Counted from the stretch's first letter, positions 1 through 9,024 are shown. The stretch: DNA of 64,000 nt from Silanimonas sp044377035 (GCF_044377035.1 NZ_JBILJW010000010.1:69844-133843), one strand, 5' to 3'. The notes: generated by a model from the sequence alone, not told the origin. Numbers and translations are program-made.

Positions 1-1
1 C

Positions 2-499
2 TTCATCTTCTCGGTGCTGGCGGAAGAGCTCGGCTTCCTCGGCGTCTGCGCGGTGCTGGCGTTGTACGCCGTGCTGCTGTGGCGCGCATTTTCGGTGGGC
101 CTGCGCTGCATGGCGCTGCGCCGCCAGTTCGCCGGCCTCGTCGCGTTCGGCATCGGCTTGTCGATCGGCATCCAGGCGACCGTCTCGATCGGCGTGAACC
201 TCGGCCTCCTGCCGACGAAGGGCCTGACGCTGCCGCTCATCAGCTCCGGCGGCTCGAGCGTGATGATGACCTGCGCGATGCTCGGCGTGCTGCTGCGTGT
301 CAGCTACGAGCTCGATCGCTCGGAGCGGCAGGTGCAGCGCGCGCGCGGCGAATTGCGCGGCATCGACGAGCCCGGCGACACCGTGCTGCCGGCCGCGCTG
401 GTCGCGGCGCAGGCCGTGGCGGCGCGCGCGAAGCCCGCGCCGATGGCTGCCGCTCGCGGCACCGCGCGCATCGAGCCCGTGATCGGGGGGCCGCGATGA
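2..499 (+). CDS. ftsW: Cell-division lipid II polymerase FtsW, C-terminal part
   Basis: The frame is already open at the window edge, so only the last 165 residues are seen. FtsW is the SEDS-family polytopic glycosyltransferase that polymerises lipid II at the septum with its partner FtsI. The visible part has hydrophobic segments and the SEDS C-terminal signature around GLTLPLISSGGSS, followed by a hydrophilic Ala/Arg-rich tail. Its stop overlaps the murG start by 4 bases (ATGA), as expected for a translationally coupled division/wall operon. Identity is firm from the signature and from murG, murC, ddl, ftsQAZ that follow. Confidence 0.93.
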   Translation, partial: FIFSVLAEELGFLGVCAVLALYAVLLWRAFSVGLRCMALRRQFAGLVAFGIGLSIGIQATVSIGVNLGLLPTKGLTLPLISSGGSSVMMTCAMLGVLLRVSYELDRSERQVQRARGELRGIDEPGDTVLPAALVAAQAVAARAKPAPMAAARGTARIEPVIGGPR

Positions 500-1563
500 G
501 CGCGCCGCGCTTCACCGTCATGGCCGGTGGCACCGGCGGCCACATCTTCCCGGCCTTGGCCGTGGCCCGCGTGTTGCGTGAGCGTGGCGCCGACGTGCGC
601 TGGATGGGTTCGGCAGGCGGCATGGAAGAGCGCCTCGTGCCGCAGGGCGGTTTCGCGATCGACGCCATCCGTATCGGTGCGCTGCGCGGCAAGGGCCCGC
701 TCGCCGCGCTCGCCGCACCGCTGAACGTCACTCGCGCGGTGCTACAGGCGCGCGCCCTGCTGAAGTCGCAACAGCCGCAGGCGGTGCTGGCGTTCGGTGG
801 TTTCGCCAGCGGCCCCGGCGGTCTGGCGGCCCGCACGCTCGGCCTGCCCTTGATCGTGCACGAGCAGAACCGCGCCCCGGGCCTGACCAATCGCGTGCTG
901 GCCCGTTTCGCCCGCAAGGTGCTCACCGGCTTCCCGGGCGCCTTCCCGCCGCCGGCCGAGGCAGTGGGCAACCCGGTGCGCGAAGCCATCGCCGCGCTGC
1001 CCGATCCGGTGCGTCGTTTGCAGGGCCGCACCGGGCCGATTCGCGTGCTGGTGCTCGGCGGCAGCCAAGGCGCGCGCGGCCTGAACCTCGCGGTGCCGAA
1101 GGCCTTGGCGGGCTGGATGAACCTCGAGATCCGCCACCAGTGCGGCGAGAAGCTGGTCGACGAAGCGCGCGCGGCCTACGCCGTGTCGAAGCTGCAGGCG
1201 CGCATCGAGCCCTTCATCACCGACATGGCGGACGCCTACGGCTGGGCCGATCTCGTGATCAGCCGCGCCGGGGCCTCGACGCTGGCTGAACTCTGCGCCG
1301 CCGGCGTGGCCAGCGTGCTGGTGCCGTTCCCCGGTGCCGTCGACGACCACCAGGCGCGCAACGCCGAGTACCTGTCCGAAGGCGGCGCGGCGCTGTGGTT
1401 GCGCCAGACCGACACGCTCGCGGCGGATCTCGCCGACCTCCTGAAACCCCTGCTCGGCGACCGCCGCCGCCTGCTCGACATGGCCCGCGCCGCGCGCGAA
1501 CTGGCCCTGCCGGGCGCGGCCGAGCGCGTTGCCGACATCGCCTACGAGGAAGCCCACGCATGA
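496..1563 (+). CDS. murG: UDP-GlcNAc:undecaprenyl-PP-MurNAc-pentapeptide GlcNAc transferase
   Basis: 355 residues, the usual MurG length. It converts lipid I to lipid II on the inner face of the inner membrane. Visible motifs are the N-terminal glycine loop GGTGGH (residues 11-16), HEQN (122-125), and the second-domain loop GGSQGA (188-193), all standard for this GT-B enzyme. A longer open frame exists upstream, but this start gives the canonical N terminus and overlaps the ftsW stop by 4 bases. The stop overlaps the murC start. Confidence 0.97.
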   Translation: MSAPRFTVMAGGTGGHIFPALAVARVLRERGADVRWMGSAGGMEERLVPQGGFAIDAIRIGALRGKGPLAALAAPLNVTRAVLQARALLKSQQPQAVLAFGGFASGPGGLAARTLGLPLIVHEQNRAPGLTNRVLARFARKVLTGFPGAFPPPAEAVGNPVREAIAALPDPVRRLQGRTGPIRVLVLGGSQGARGLNLAVPKALAGWMNLEIRHQCGEKLVDEARAAYAVSKLQARIEPFITDMADAYGWADLVISRAGASTLAELCAAGVASVLVPFPGAVDDHQARNAEYLSEGGAALWLRQTDTLAADLADLLKPLLGDRRRLLDMARAARELALPGAAERVADIAYEEAHA

Positions 1564-2996
1564 TGCGCGGACGCCTAAAACACCCCGGTGACCTTTCGCG
1601 CGTCTTCAACCGCGTGCACTTCGTCGGTATCGGCGGCGTCGGAATGAGCGGCATCGCGGAAGTGATGCTGACGCTCGGCTACGCCGTCTCCGGCTCCGAT
1701 GCCGCCGACAACGCCACGACGCAACGCCTGGCGAAGCTGGGCGCAGCCATCCACCGCGGCCATCGCGCCGAGCATGTCGGCGACGTCGACGCGCTCGTCG
1801 TGTCGAGTGCCATCAAGGCCGACAACCCGGAGCTGATCGAAGCCCGTGCCCGCCGCATCCCGGTGGTGCCGCGCGCCGAGATGCTGGCCGAGCTGATGCG
1901 CTTCAAGCGCGGCATCGCGATCGCCGGCACGCACGGCAAGACCACAACCACCTCGCTGGTGGCCAGCGTGCTCAGCGAAGGCGGTCTCGACCCGACCTTC
2001 GTGATCGGCGGCAAGCTGCTCTCCGCTGGTGCCAACGCGCGCCTCGGCGGCAGCGAATGGCTGGTGGCCGAGGCCGACGAGAGCGACGGCAGCTTCCTGC
2101 GCCTGAATCCGCTGGTGGCCGTCGTCACCAACATCGATGCCGACCACCTCGAGAACTACGGTGGCGACTTCGAGCGCGTGAAGCAGGCCTTCGATGAATT
2201 CCTGCATCGCCTGCCGTTCTACGGCCTCGCCGTGCTGTGCATCGATGATCCCGAAGTCGCGATGCTCGCCACCCGCACGCCGCGCCACGTGCTTCGCTAC
2301 GGCTTCGCCCAGAGCGCCGATGTGCGCGCCAGCGAGGTCTCGCAGCAGGGCCAGCAGATGCACTTCCTGCTGCATCTTCCGGGCGAGACGCCGACGCCGA
2401 TGGCGTTGAACCTCCCGGGTCGCCACAACGTCCAGAACGCCTTGGCCGCGGCCGCCATCGGCTGGCAGCTCGGCGTTCCCGCCGATGCCATCGCCCGCGC
2501 GCTTTCCGCGTTCGAAGGCGTGGGCCGGCGCTTCAACCTCAAGGGCGAGATGGCGCTGCCGAACGGCGGCAGTGCGCTGCTGGTCGACGATTACGGCCAC
2601 CATCCGGCCGAGCTGGCTGCAGTCTTCGCCGCCGCCCGCGGCGGCTGGCCGAATCGCCGCCTCGTCGCCTGCTTCCAGCCCCATCGCTACAGCCGCACGC
2701 GCGATCTGTTCGACGACTTCGCCAAGGTGCTCAGCGATGTCGATGGACTCGTGCTCTGCGACGTCTATCCGGCTGGCGAAGCGCCGATCGCGAACGCCGA
2801 CGCCAAGTCGCTGGCCCGCGCCATCCGCACCCGCGGCCGCGTCGATCCGGTGCTGGCCGGCACGGCGAAAGAGCTGCCGGCGATGCTCGGCGACGTTCTG
2901 CAGCCGAACGACCTCGTGATCCTGCTCGGTGCCGGCGACATCGGCGCCGTGGCGCAGCAGCTGGCCGACCGCGGCCTGCCGGAGCGGAGTGCATGA
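1560..2996 (+). CDS. murC: UDP-N-acetylmuramate--L-alanine ligase
   Basis: About 478 residues. MurC adds L-Ala to UDP-MurNAc, the first peptide-stem step, using ATP. The N-terminal Rossmann motif GIGGVGMSGIAE lies near residue 20 and the ATP-binding GTHGKTTTT at residues 123-131; the Mur-ligase C-terminal domain follows. Two ATG codons stand in tandem (1560 and 1563); the first overlaps the murG stop, the second may be the true start. The gene ends in a 4-base overlap with ddl. No murB lies between murC and ddl, unlike the Escherichia coli order but as in xanthomonads. Confidence 0.97.
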   Translation: MMRGRLKHPGDLSRVFNRVHFVGIGGVGMSGIAEVMLTLGYAVSGSDAADNATTQRLAKLGAAIHRGHRAEHVGDVDALVVSSAIKADNPELIEARARRIPVVPRAEMLAELMRFKRGIAIAGTHGKTTTTSLVASVLSEGGLDPTFVIGGKLLSAGANARLGGSEWLVAEADESDGSFLRLNPLVAVVTNIDADHLENYGGDFERVKQAFDEFLHRLPFYGLAVLCIDDPEVAMLATRTPRHVLRYGFAQSADVRASEVSQQGQQMHFLLHLPGETPTPMALNLPGRHNVQNALAAAAIGWQLGVPADAIARALSAFEGVGRRFNLKGEMALPNGGSALLVDDYGHHPAELAAVFAAARGGWPNRRLVACFQPHRYSRTRDLFDDFAKVLSDVDGLVLCDVYPAGEAPIANADAKSLARAIRTRGRVDPVLAGTAKELPAMLGDVLQPNDLVILLGAGDIGAVAQQLADRGLPERSA

Positions 2997-3979
2997 GCCT
3001 CGACGCCGCCAGCCGCGCTGCCGTCGACGCCCTGAAGGCGCGGGTCGCCGCGCTCGCACCCGCGGCGTTCGGTCGCGTCGCCGTGCTGATGGGTGGTGAA
3101 TCGGCGGAGCGCGAGGTTTCGCTGAACTCCGGCGCCAACGTGCTGGCCGCCCTGCAGGCGCGCGGTGTCGATGCCCACGGTGTCGATGGCTTGGGCGCAC
3201 TGCTGGCCGCCCTCGGCCGCGGCGAGCGCTTCGATCGGGTGTTCAACATCCTGCACGGCGGCGACGGCGAGAACGGCGTGCTGCAAGGCGCGCTCGACGC
3301 GCTCGGCCTGCCGTACACCGGCCCCGGCGTCCTCGGCAGCGCGCTGACGATGGACAAGATCCGCACCAAGCAGGTGTGGATGGCCGAAGGCCTGCCGACG
3401 GCCCGCTTCGTCCGCATCGCGCCGGGCGCTGACCTTGCGGCGGCGGTGCGTTCGCTGGGCCTGCCGGTGTTCGTGAAGCCCTCGACGGAAGGCTCGAGCG
3501 TCGGCGTGTTCTGCATCGCCAGCGAGGCCGATCTCGCCCCGGCGATCGCTTTCGCCAGCACGTACGCCGGCGAACTGTTGGCCGAGCAGATGATCACCGG
3601 TGGCGAGTTCACCGTGGGCATTCTCGGCGGCATCGCGCTGCCTTCCGTGCGCATCGTTCCGCCCGGCGAGTGGTACGACTACCACGCCAAGTACATCAGC
3701 GACGACACGCAGTACCACTGCCCCGGCCTCGACGGCGATGACGAAGCCGCCATCCGCGCGCTCGCGCTGGCCGGCTTCCGCGCCGCCGGCTGCACGGGTT
3801 GGGGCCGTGTCGACGTGATGCGCCATGCCGATGGCCGCTTCCTGCTGATGGAAGTGAACACCGCGCCGGGCATGACCAGCCATTCGCTGGTGCCGAAGGC
3901 CGCGCGCGACGTCGGCATCGGCTTCGAAGAGCTCTGCCTCTCCATCCTCGCCCAGACGCTGGAGGCCGACCGCGCATGA
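2993..3979 (+). CDS. ddl: D-alanine--D-alanine ligase (DdlB type)
   Basis: 328 residues, ATP-grasp fold. It joins two D-Ala molecules to make the dipeptide that MurF adds to the peptidoglycan stem. The N-terminal domain shows GGESAEREVSLNSG, which contributes to the active site; the glycine-rich loop STEGSSVGVF and the Mg-binding C-terminal LMEVNTAPGMTSHS are clear. It has a slightly longer N terminus than E. coli DdlB. It overlaps murC by 4 bases at the start and ftsQ by 4 bases at the end. Confidence 0.96.
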   Translation: MSLDAASRAAVDALKARVAALAPAAFGRVAVLMGGESAEREVSLNSGANVLAALQARGVDAHGVDGLGALLAALGRGERFDRVFNILHGGDGENGVLQGALDALGLPYTGPGVLGSALTMDKIRTKQVWMAEGLPTARFVRIAPGADLAAAVRSLGLPVFVKPSTEGSSVGVFCIASEADLAPAIAFASTYAGELLAEQMITGGEFTVGILGGIALPSVRIVPPGEWYDYHAKYISDDTQYHCPGLDGDDEAAIRALALAGFRAAGCTGWGRVDVMRHADGRFLLMEVNTAPGMTSHSLVPKAARDVGIGFEELCLSILAQTLEADRA

Positions 3980-4713
3980 CCCGCGTGTGGCGACTGCTGG
4001 GTTGGACCTTCGCGCTGCTGCTGCTGGCGATGCCGGTGGTGGCCGTCGTGAACGGCTGGATCGGCGCCGAGCGCTGGCCGATCCGCACGCTCGCCCTGCA
4101 GGCCCCGCTGAAGCTGGTCGACGAAGCCACGCTGCGCTCGACCATCGCCCCCATGGCGCAGGGCGGCTTCTTCGCCGTCGATCCGGTCGCCATCCGCCAG
4201 TCGGTCGCCGCGCTTCCGTGGGTCGATGCCGTCGATGTGCGCAAGCGCTGGCCGGACCGCCTCGAAGTCCGGCTCACCGAGCTTCGCCCCTACGCGCATT
4301 GGGGCGAGGATCGCCTGCTGTCCGACGACGGCCGGCTCTTCGTCCTCCCGTCCGGCCTCGCCACGCCGCTGCCGCGCTTCGACGCCGCCGACGGCCGCGT
4401 TGCCGAAGTCATCGCCTTCCACCGCGAAGCCCGCCCGGTGCTGGTGCGCGTGGGCAGCGACATCCGCGAACTGCGGCTGTCCGCGCGCGGCGGCTGGTCG
4501 CTCACCACCGTGGACGGCCTGGAGGTCGAACTCGGCCGCAACGACGCCCTGCCGCGCCTGTCGCGCTTCGCCCGACTGCTGCCCACGCTCGGTCGCGATC
4601 CCGCCGGCCGCGTGCTGCAGCGCGCCGACCTCCGCTACACCAATGGCTTCGCCCTGACCTGGGGTGAACCCGCCGCGGCCCCCACCGCGCCTCCTGCATC
4701 GAGCAACGCATGA
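3976..4713 (+). CDS. ftsQ: Cell-division protein FtsQ
   Basis: 245 residues, bitopic inner-membrane protein of the FtsQBL complex that signals septal wall synthesis. A short cytoplasmic N terminus is followed by one membrane segment (about residues 8-28), a POTRA-like domain (about 35-105), and the beta domain with the WVDAVDVRKRWPDRLEV stretch that is typical of FtsQ. It ends in a low-complexity Ala/Pro tail. The start was chosen for the coupling overlap with ddl; it is preceded by no convincing separate ribosome-binding site. Stop overlaps ftsA start by 4 bases. Confidence 0.93.
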   Translation: MTRVWRLLGWTFALLLLAMPVVAVVNGWIGAERWPIRTLALQAPLKLVDEATLRSTIAPMAQGGFFAVDPVAIRQSVAALPWVDAVDVRKRWPDRLEVRLTELRPYAHWGEDRLLSDDGRLFVLPSGLATPLPRFDAADGRVAEVIAFHREARPVLVRVGSDIRELRLSARGGWSLTTVDGLEVELGRNDALPRLSRFARLLPTLGRDPAGRVLQRADLRYTNGFALTWGEPAAAPTAPPASSNA

Positions 4714-5945
4714 ACCGCAAGAGCGACAAGTCCCTCATCGTCGGCCTCGACATCGGCACCTCCAAGGTGACGGCGTTGGTTGGTGAATACGCTCCCGACC
4801 AGCCGATCGAAGTGATCGGCATCGGGTCGCACGAATCGCGCGGCATGCGCCGCGGCGTCGTCGTCGACATCGAATCCACGGTGCAGTCGATCCAGCGCGC
4901 CATCGAGGAAGCCGACGTGATGGCCGGCTGCGAGATCCGCTCGGTCTACGCTTCGATCGCTGGCAGCCACATCCAGTGCCGCAATTCCAACGGCGTGGTG
5001 CCGATCGCCTCGGGCGAAGTCAGCTACGCCGACCTCGACCGCGTGCTCGAAGCGGCCCGCGCCGTCGCAGTGCCGGCGGACCAGCGCATCCTCCATGCCA
5101 TCCCGCAGGAGTACATCGTCGACGGTTCGCAGGAAGGCATCCGCAACCCGGTCGGCATGTCCGGCGTGCGCCTCGAAGTGCGCGCCCACCTGATCACCGG
5201 TGCCACCGCCGCGGCCGCCAACATCAGCAAGTGCATCCAGCGCTGCGGCCTCTCGGTCGACGACCTCATCCTGTCCTCGCTGGCCTCGAGCACCGCCGTG
5301 CTCACTGCCGACGAGAAGGAACTCGGCGTCGTGCTGGTCGACATCGGCGCGGGCACCACCGACATCAATGTGTTCGTGCAGGGCGCCATCCGCCATTCGG
5401 CCTGCCTGCCGATCGCCGGCGACCAGATCACCAACGACATCGCCCACCTGCTGCGCACGCCCACGCCCGAGGCTGAGCAGATCAAGGTGCGCTACGCCTG
5501 CGCGCTCGCCCAGCTCGCTGGCCGCGAGGAGACCATTCAAGTGCCCAGCGTCGGCGATCGCGCGCCGCGCCGCCTCGCCCGGCAGGCGCTCGCCGAAGCG
5601 GTGCAGAACCGCTACGAGGAGATCTTCGAGATGGTGCAGGCGGAACTCCGCCGCGCCGGCTACGAGGAGCTGGTGCGCGCCGGCATGGTGCTCACCGGCG
5701 GCAGCGCCCGCATGGAAGGCGTGGTCGAGCTGGCTGAGGAGATGCTGCACATGCCCGTGCGCGTCGGCATTCCGCAGCACGTCACCGGCCTCGGCGAAGT
5801 CATCAACAACCCGGTCCACGCCACCGGCGTGGGCCTGCTGCTCTGGGGGCGCTCGCTCGAAGCGGGCCCCCGCCCCAGCCTCAACGCCGGCAAGGCCGGC
5901 GTCGCTTTCACGCGCTTCCGGAACTGGTTCCGGGGCGCGTTCTGA
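4710..5945 (+). CDS. ftsA: Cell-division actin-like protein FtsA
   Basis: 411 residues. FtsA is an actin-family ATPase that tethers FtsZ to the membrane and recruits later divisome proteins. The N-terminal phosphate loop (GLDIGTSKVTALVGE), the central DIGAGTTDINVF and the adenosine motif near VLTGGSARMEGV are all present, and the C terminus (RFRNWFRGAF) is an amphipathic membrane-targeting helix. Starts inside the end of ftsQ. A short hairpin with four T residues follows before ftsZ. Confidence 0.96.
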   Translation: MNRKSDKSLIVGLDIGTSKVTALVGEYAPDQPIEVIGIGSHESRGMRRGVVVDIESTVQSIQRAIEEADVMAGCEIRSVYASIAGSHIQCRNSNGVVPIASGEVSYADLDRVLEAARAVAVPADQRILHAIPQEYIVDGSQEGIRNPVGMSGVRLEVRAHLITGATAAAANISKCIQRCGLSVDDLILSSLASSTAVLTADEKELGVVLVDIGAGTTDINVFVQGAIRHSACLPIAGDQITNDIAHLLRTPTPEAEQIKVRYACALAQLAGREETIQVPSVGDRAPRRLARQALAEAVQNRYEEIFEMVQAELRRAGYEELVRAGMVLTGGSARMEGVVELAEEMLHMPVRVGIPQHVTGLGEVINNPVHATGVGLLLWGRSLEAGPRPSLNAGKAGVAFTRFRNWFRGAF

Positions 5946-5946
5946 C

Positions 5947-5966
5947 CGTCGGCCCCCCGACGTTTT
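5947..5966 (+). terminator. Small terminator-like hairpin between ftsA and ftsZ
   Basis: Six perfect base pairs (CGTCGG/CCGACG) with a four-C loop, immediately followed by TTTT. It sits two bases after the ftsA stop and 41 bases before the ftsZ start. It resembles a weak intrinsic terminator and could lower read-through from the upstream operon into ftsZ; a 6-bp stem may be too short to act alone. Confidence 0.4.
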
Positions 5967-6007
5967 CCCACCAAGAAGAAACACCCCCGAGACGAGAGGA
6001 CGAGACC

Positions 6008-7258
6008 ATGGCGCAGTTTGAACTCATCGAGAAGTTGGCTCCGAACGCAGTGATCAAGGTCATCGGCGTGGGCGGCGGCGGCGGCAACGCCGTGGCGCAC
6101 ATGGTCAATGCCAACGTGGACGGCGTGGAATTCGTCGTCGCCAACACGGATTCGCAGGCCATCAAGAACGTCGGCGCGAAGCTGCACCTGCAGCTCGGCG
6201 CCAACGTGACCAAGGGCCTCGGCGCCGGCGCGAACCCGGAAGTCGGCCGCCAGGCCGCGCTGGAGGACCGCGAGCGCATCATGAATGCCCTCGAAGGCGC
6301 CGACATGGTGTTCATCACCGCCGGCATGGGTGGCGGCACCGGCACGGGCGCCGCCCCGGTCGTGGCCCAGCTCGCGAAGGAGATGGGCATCCTCACCGTC
6401 GCCGTCATCACCAAGCCCTTCCCGTTCGAAGGCCGGCGCCGCATGCAGGTGGCGCTGAAGGGCATCGAGGAGCTGGCCAGCCACTGCGATTCGCTGATCA
6501 CCATCCCGAACGAGAAGCTGATCACCGTGCTCGGCCGTGACGCCACCATGGTGCAGGCCTTCCGCGCCGCCAATGACGTGCTCCTCGGCGCCGTGCAGGG
6601 CATCGCCGACCTGATCGTCCGTCCGGGCCTGATCAACGTCGACTTCGCCGACGTGCGCACCGTGATGAGCGAGATGGGCCTGGCCATGATGGGCACCGGA
6701 ACCGCTCGCGGCGACGACCGCGCCCAGGCCGCCGCCGAGGCCGCCATCAGCAACCCGCTGCTCGACGAGGTCAACCTCGCCGGCGCCTGCGGCGTGCTGG
6801 TCAACATCACCGCCGGCCCGAACTTCACCATGCGCGAGTTCGACGAAGTCGGCCGCACTATCGAGGAGTTCGCCTCGGAAGACGCCACCGTCGTGCTCGG
6901 CACGGTGCTCGATCCGGACATGCAGGACGACGTCCGCGTCACCGTGGTGGCCACCGGCCTCAACCGCGGCGTCCAGGCCGGCCGCCTGCCGAACCGCGAC
7001 AGCCACCGCGAGCTGGCCCGCGCCGTCGAGCGCGAAGTGGCCCGCCCGAAGGTGCAGCTGATCCGCAACGGCAGCACCGGCCTGGCCGAGTACGCCGACG
7101 CCGTGGCCCCGGCCGCGACCGGCCGTGACAGCGGCAGCTTCGCGGGTGGCCTGCGCGGCCGCTCGGCGGACGTGGCTGGCCCGACGGCGCTTTCCGACCT
7201 GCCGGCCGACCAGGCCTACCTGGACATCCCGGCCTTCCTGCGCCGCCAGGCCGACTGA
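6008..7258 (+). CDS. ftsZ: Cell-division tubulin-like GTPase FtsZ
   Basis: 416 residues. FtsZ polymerises into the Z ring. The tubulin signature GGGTGTG is at residues 108-114, and the T7-loop region (about residues 205-215) is intact. The linker is short and the C-terminal conserved peptide ends in LDIPAFLRRQAD, the part that binds FtsA and ZipA. A purine-rich ribosome-binding site (GAGAGGACGAG) lies 4-15 bases before the ATG. It is separated from ftsA by 62 bases, unlike the overlapping upstream genes, so expression may be set separately. Confidence 0.97.
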   Translation: MAQFELIEKLAPNAVIKVIGVGGGGGNAVAHMVNANVDGVEFVVANTDSQAIKNVGAKLHLQLGANVTKGLGAGANPEVGRQAALEDRERIMNALEGADMVFITAGMGGGTGTGAAPVVAQLAKEMGILTVAVITKPFPFEGRRRMQVALKGIEELASHCDSLITIPNEKLITVLGRDATMVQAFRAANDVLLGAVQGIADLIVRPGLINVDFADVRTVMSEMGLAMMGTGTARGDDRAQAAAEAAISNPLLDEVNLAGACGVLVNITAGPNFTMREFDEVGRTIEEFASEDATVVLGTVLDPDMQDDVRVTVVATGLNRGVQAGRLPNRDSHRELARAVEREVARPKVQLIRNGSTGLAEYADAVAPAATGRDSGSFAGGLRGRSADVAGPTALSDLPADQAYLDIPAFLRRQAD

Positions 7259-7333
7259 AACCCGGTCCCGGCCGAAGTAGACGGAGCCGGAGGGCTCCGG
7301 GCCGGGGACTGCTCGTCTCAGTCGCCGGCTGGA

Positions 7334-7366
7334 CAACAGGCGGGCAGGGGGCTGCCCGCTCTGTTG
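7334..7366 (+). terminator. Long hairpin after ftsZ
   Basis: A 14-bp stem with one bulged T: CAACAG plus GCGGGCAG pair with CTGCCCGC and CTGTTG around a GGGG loop. It is 75 bases after the ftsZ stop and just before a candidate lpxC promoter. There is no strong T tract, so it may be a terminator of the division operon or an RNA-stabilising hairpin. Confidence 0.5.
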
Positions 7367-7371
7367 CAGAT

Positions 7372-7400
7372 TTGACACGGAGAAGTTCAGTTTTTAAGGT
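7372..7400 (+). promoter_or_regulatory. Candidate sigma-70 promoter of lpxC
   Basis: A perfect -35 TTGACA (7372-7377), a 17-base spacer, and a weak -10 TAAGGT (7395-7400), 69 bases before the lpxC start, in the only AT-rich part of the ftsZ-lpxC gap. This would let lpxC be transcribed independently of ftsZ. Confidence 0.5.
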
Positions 7401-7468
7401 TTCGTTAAAGCAGGGGCGTGCTAATGTGCGCGCCCTACCGTGTCAACCCCCTCGGGGATCCTGACGAT

Positions 7469-8380
7469 ATGTTCAAGCAGCGCACCCTCAAGAACGTCAT
7501 CCGCGCCACCGGCGTCGGTCTGCACAGCGGCGAGAAGGTCTACATGACCCTCCGCCCGGCGGCCGTCGACACCGGGATCGTGTTCCGCCGCGTCGATTTC
7601 GACCAGCCGGTCGAGATCCAGGCGACGGCGCTGGCCGTGGGCGACACCTCGCTCTGCACCGCGCTGGTCAAGGACCAGGTCCGCGTCATGACGATCGAGC
7701 ACCTGCTCTCGGCCATGGCCGGCCTCGGCATCGACAACGCCTACGTCGACCTGTCCACGGCCGAAGTGCCGATCATGGACGGCTCGGCCGGCCCCTTCGT
7801 GTTCCTGCTGCAGTCGGCGGGCATCGAAGAGCAGAACGCCGCCAAGCGCTTCATCCGCATCAAGAAGCCGATCCTCGTCGAGGACGGCGACAAGTGGGCC
7901 CGCTTCGAGCCGTTCGAAGGCTTCAAGGTCGGCTTCACCATCGATTTCCAACACCCGGCCTTCCGCCGCTCGACCTCGAGCGCCGAGATCGATTTCTCGA
8001 CGACCTCCTTCGTCAAGGAAGTCAGCCGCGCCCGCACCTTCGGTTTCATGCGGGACATCGAGTACCTGCGCGAGCGCAACCTGGCGCTGGGCGGCTCGAT
8101 GGACAACGCCATCGTGCTCGACGACTACCGCGTGCTCAACGACGACGGCCTCCGCTACGAGGACGAGTTCGTGAAGCACAAGATCCTCGACGCGATCGGC
8201 GACCTGTACCTGCTGGGCCACAGCCTGATCGGCGCGTTCTACGGCCACAAGTCGGGCCACGCGCTCAACAACCGCCTGCTGCGCACCCTGCTGGCCGACA
8301 AGTCGGCTTGGGAAGAGGTGACCTTCAGCGACCCGGCGAAGTCGCCGATCTCCTACGCGAGCCCGGCCGCGGCGGTCTGA
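7469..8380 (+). CDS. lpxC: UDP-3-O-acyl-N-acetylglucosamine deacetylase
   Basis: 303 residues (E. coli 305). Zn-dependent committed step of lipid A synthesis in the cytosol. The start was placed at the ATG giving MFKQRTLKN; the frame is open 17 codons further upstream but that extension is not family-like. The first zinc His lies in TIEHLL (H78); the second His and the Asp lie in the motif HKILDAIGDLYLLG; GLHSG near residue 17 is also conserved. It is monocistronic: a hairpin follows and the next gene is convergent. Confidence 0.97.
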   Translation: MFKQRTLKNVIRATGVGLHSGEKVYMTLRPAAVDTGIVFRRVDFDQPVEIQATALAVGDTSLCTALVKDQVRVMTIEHLLSAMAGLGIDNAYVDLSTAEVPIMDGSAGPFVFLLQSAGIEEQNAAKRFIRIKKPILVEDGDKWARFEPFEGFKVGFTIDFQHPAFRRSTSSAEIDFSTTSFVKEVSRARTFGFMRDIEYLRERNLALGGSMDNAIVLDDYRVLNDDGLRYEDEFVKHKILDAIGDLYLLGHSLIGAFYGHKSGHALNNRLLRTLLADKSAWEEVTFSDPAKSPISYASPAAAV

Positions 8381-8424
8381 TCGCCCCGTCCATCGACAGG
8401 GATGCCGCGCGAAGCGTGCTCCCC

Positions 8425-8437
8425 GTCACAAAGTGAC
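8425..8437. repeat. 13-bp palindromic sequence GTCACAAAGTGAC, copy 1
   Basis: An inverted repeat (GTCAC, AAA spacer, GTGAC) just after lpxC. The identical 13 bases recur at 21728-21740 between pilR and the first pilin gene. Function unknown; both copies lie next to a terminator-like hairpin at the 3' side of a gene. Confidence 0.4.
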
Positions 8438-8439
8438 CT

Positions 8440-8468
8440 GAAGCCCGTCGGTGACCCCGGCGGGCTTC
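8440..8468 (+). terminator. Hairpin between convergent lpxC and dciA-like gene
   Basis: Eight perfect pairs (GAAGCCCG with CGGGCTTC) around a 13-base loop, followed by GTCGTT. It lies between two convergent genes and is likely the lpxC terminator, possibly used from both sides. Confidence 0.5.
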
Positions 8469-8496
8469 GTCGTTCCGGGGCCCGCTTCACCGTTCG

Positions 8497-9024
8497 TTAG
8501 CGGCTTTTTAACGACCCGTCCGTAGACTCCGGGTTCCCGACCGAAAGGCCGGGGGTCCGGCCGCTCGCGGCCAGGCGCAGGAGCTGGGCCTTGAGATCGG
8601 GGTCCGCAACGGATTGGGCGGCAGCTTCGAGCGTGGCTCGGGCTTTCGCCGAGAGCGGTGCCCCCGGGCGTTCCGGCAACGGCGCGTCAGGCGGCACCAC
8701 CTTGAGGGTCACCGACCGGGCTTCGATGCCGGCCGCGTCGGCCGCCGCCAGCAACAGGGCGGTGTCCATGCGCAGCCGGGCCTTCCAAGCCGGGGAGGGG
8801 ACCACCACCACCATGGTTCCGCGGTCGACGTTCGCCAGGCGCACCTGCCCGGCCAGCGCTGGCGGCAGATGGCGGCGGAAACGCTGGTCGGCGGCGTCCA
8901 GCCACTGGGCGCGGGCGATCACCGAGGCGAGGTCGCCTTCCGCGACCCACTGGCCAGCCGGCCGGGGGGCGCTGGAGGCCCCCGGCGCCGGTTCCGACGC
9001 GTTGCGATTTTTGGATCGAAGCAT
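8497..9024 (-). CDS. DUF721 / DciA-like protein
   Basis: 175 residues. The central part (about residues 30-115: WLDAADQRFRRHLPPALAGQ, then a strand-rich MVVVVPSPAWKARLRM) matches the DUF721 family. In bacteria without DnaC-type loaders, DciA members of this family help load the replicative helicase DnaB; that role is family knowledge, not shown here. The tail is Pro/Ala-rich. The start at 9024 overlaps the opposite-strand start of the M23 gene in a shared CATG; in-frame ATG codons at 9033 and 9036 are alternatives and would lengthen the overlap. Confidence 0.75.
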   Translation of the reverse strand: MLRSKNRNASEPAPGASSAPRPAGQWVAEGDLASVIARAQWLDAADQRFRRHLPPALAGQVRLANVDRGTMVVVVPSPAWKARLRMDTALLLAAADAAGIEARSVTLKVVPPDAPLPERPGAPLSAKARATLEAAAQSVADPDLKAQLLRLAASGRTPGLSVGNPESTDGSLKSR

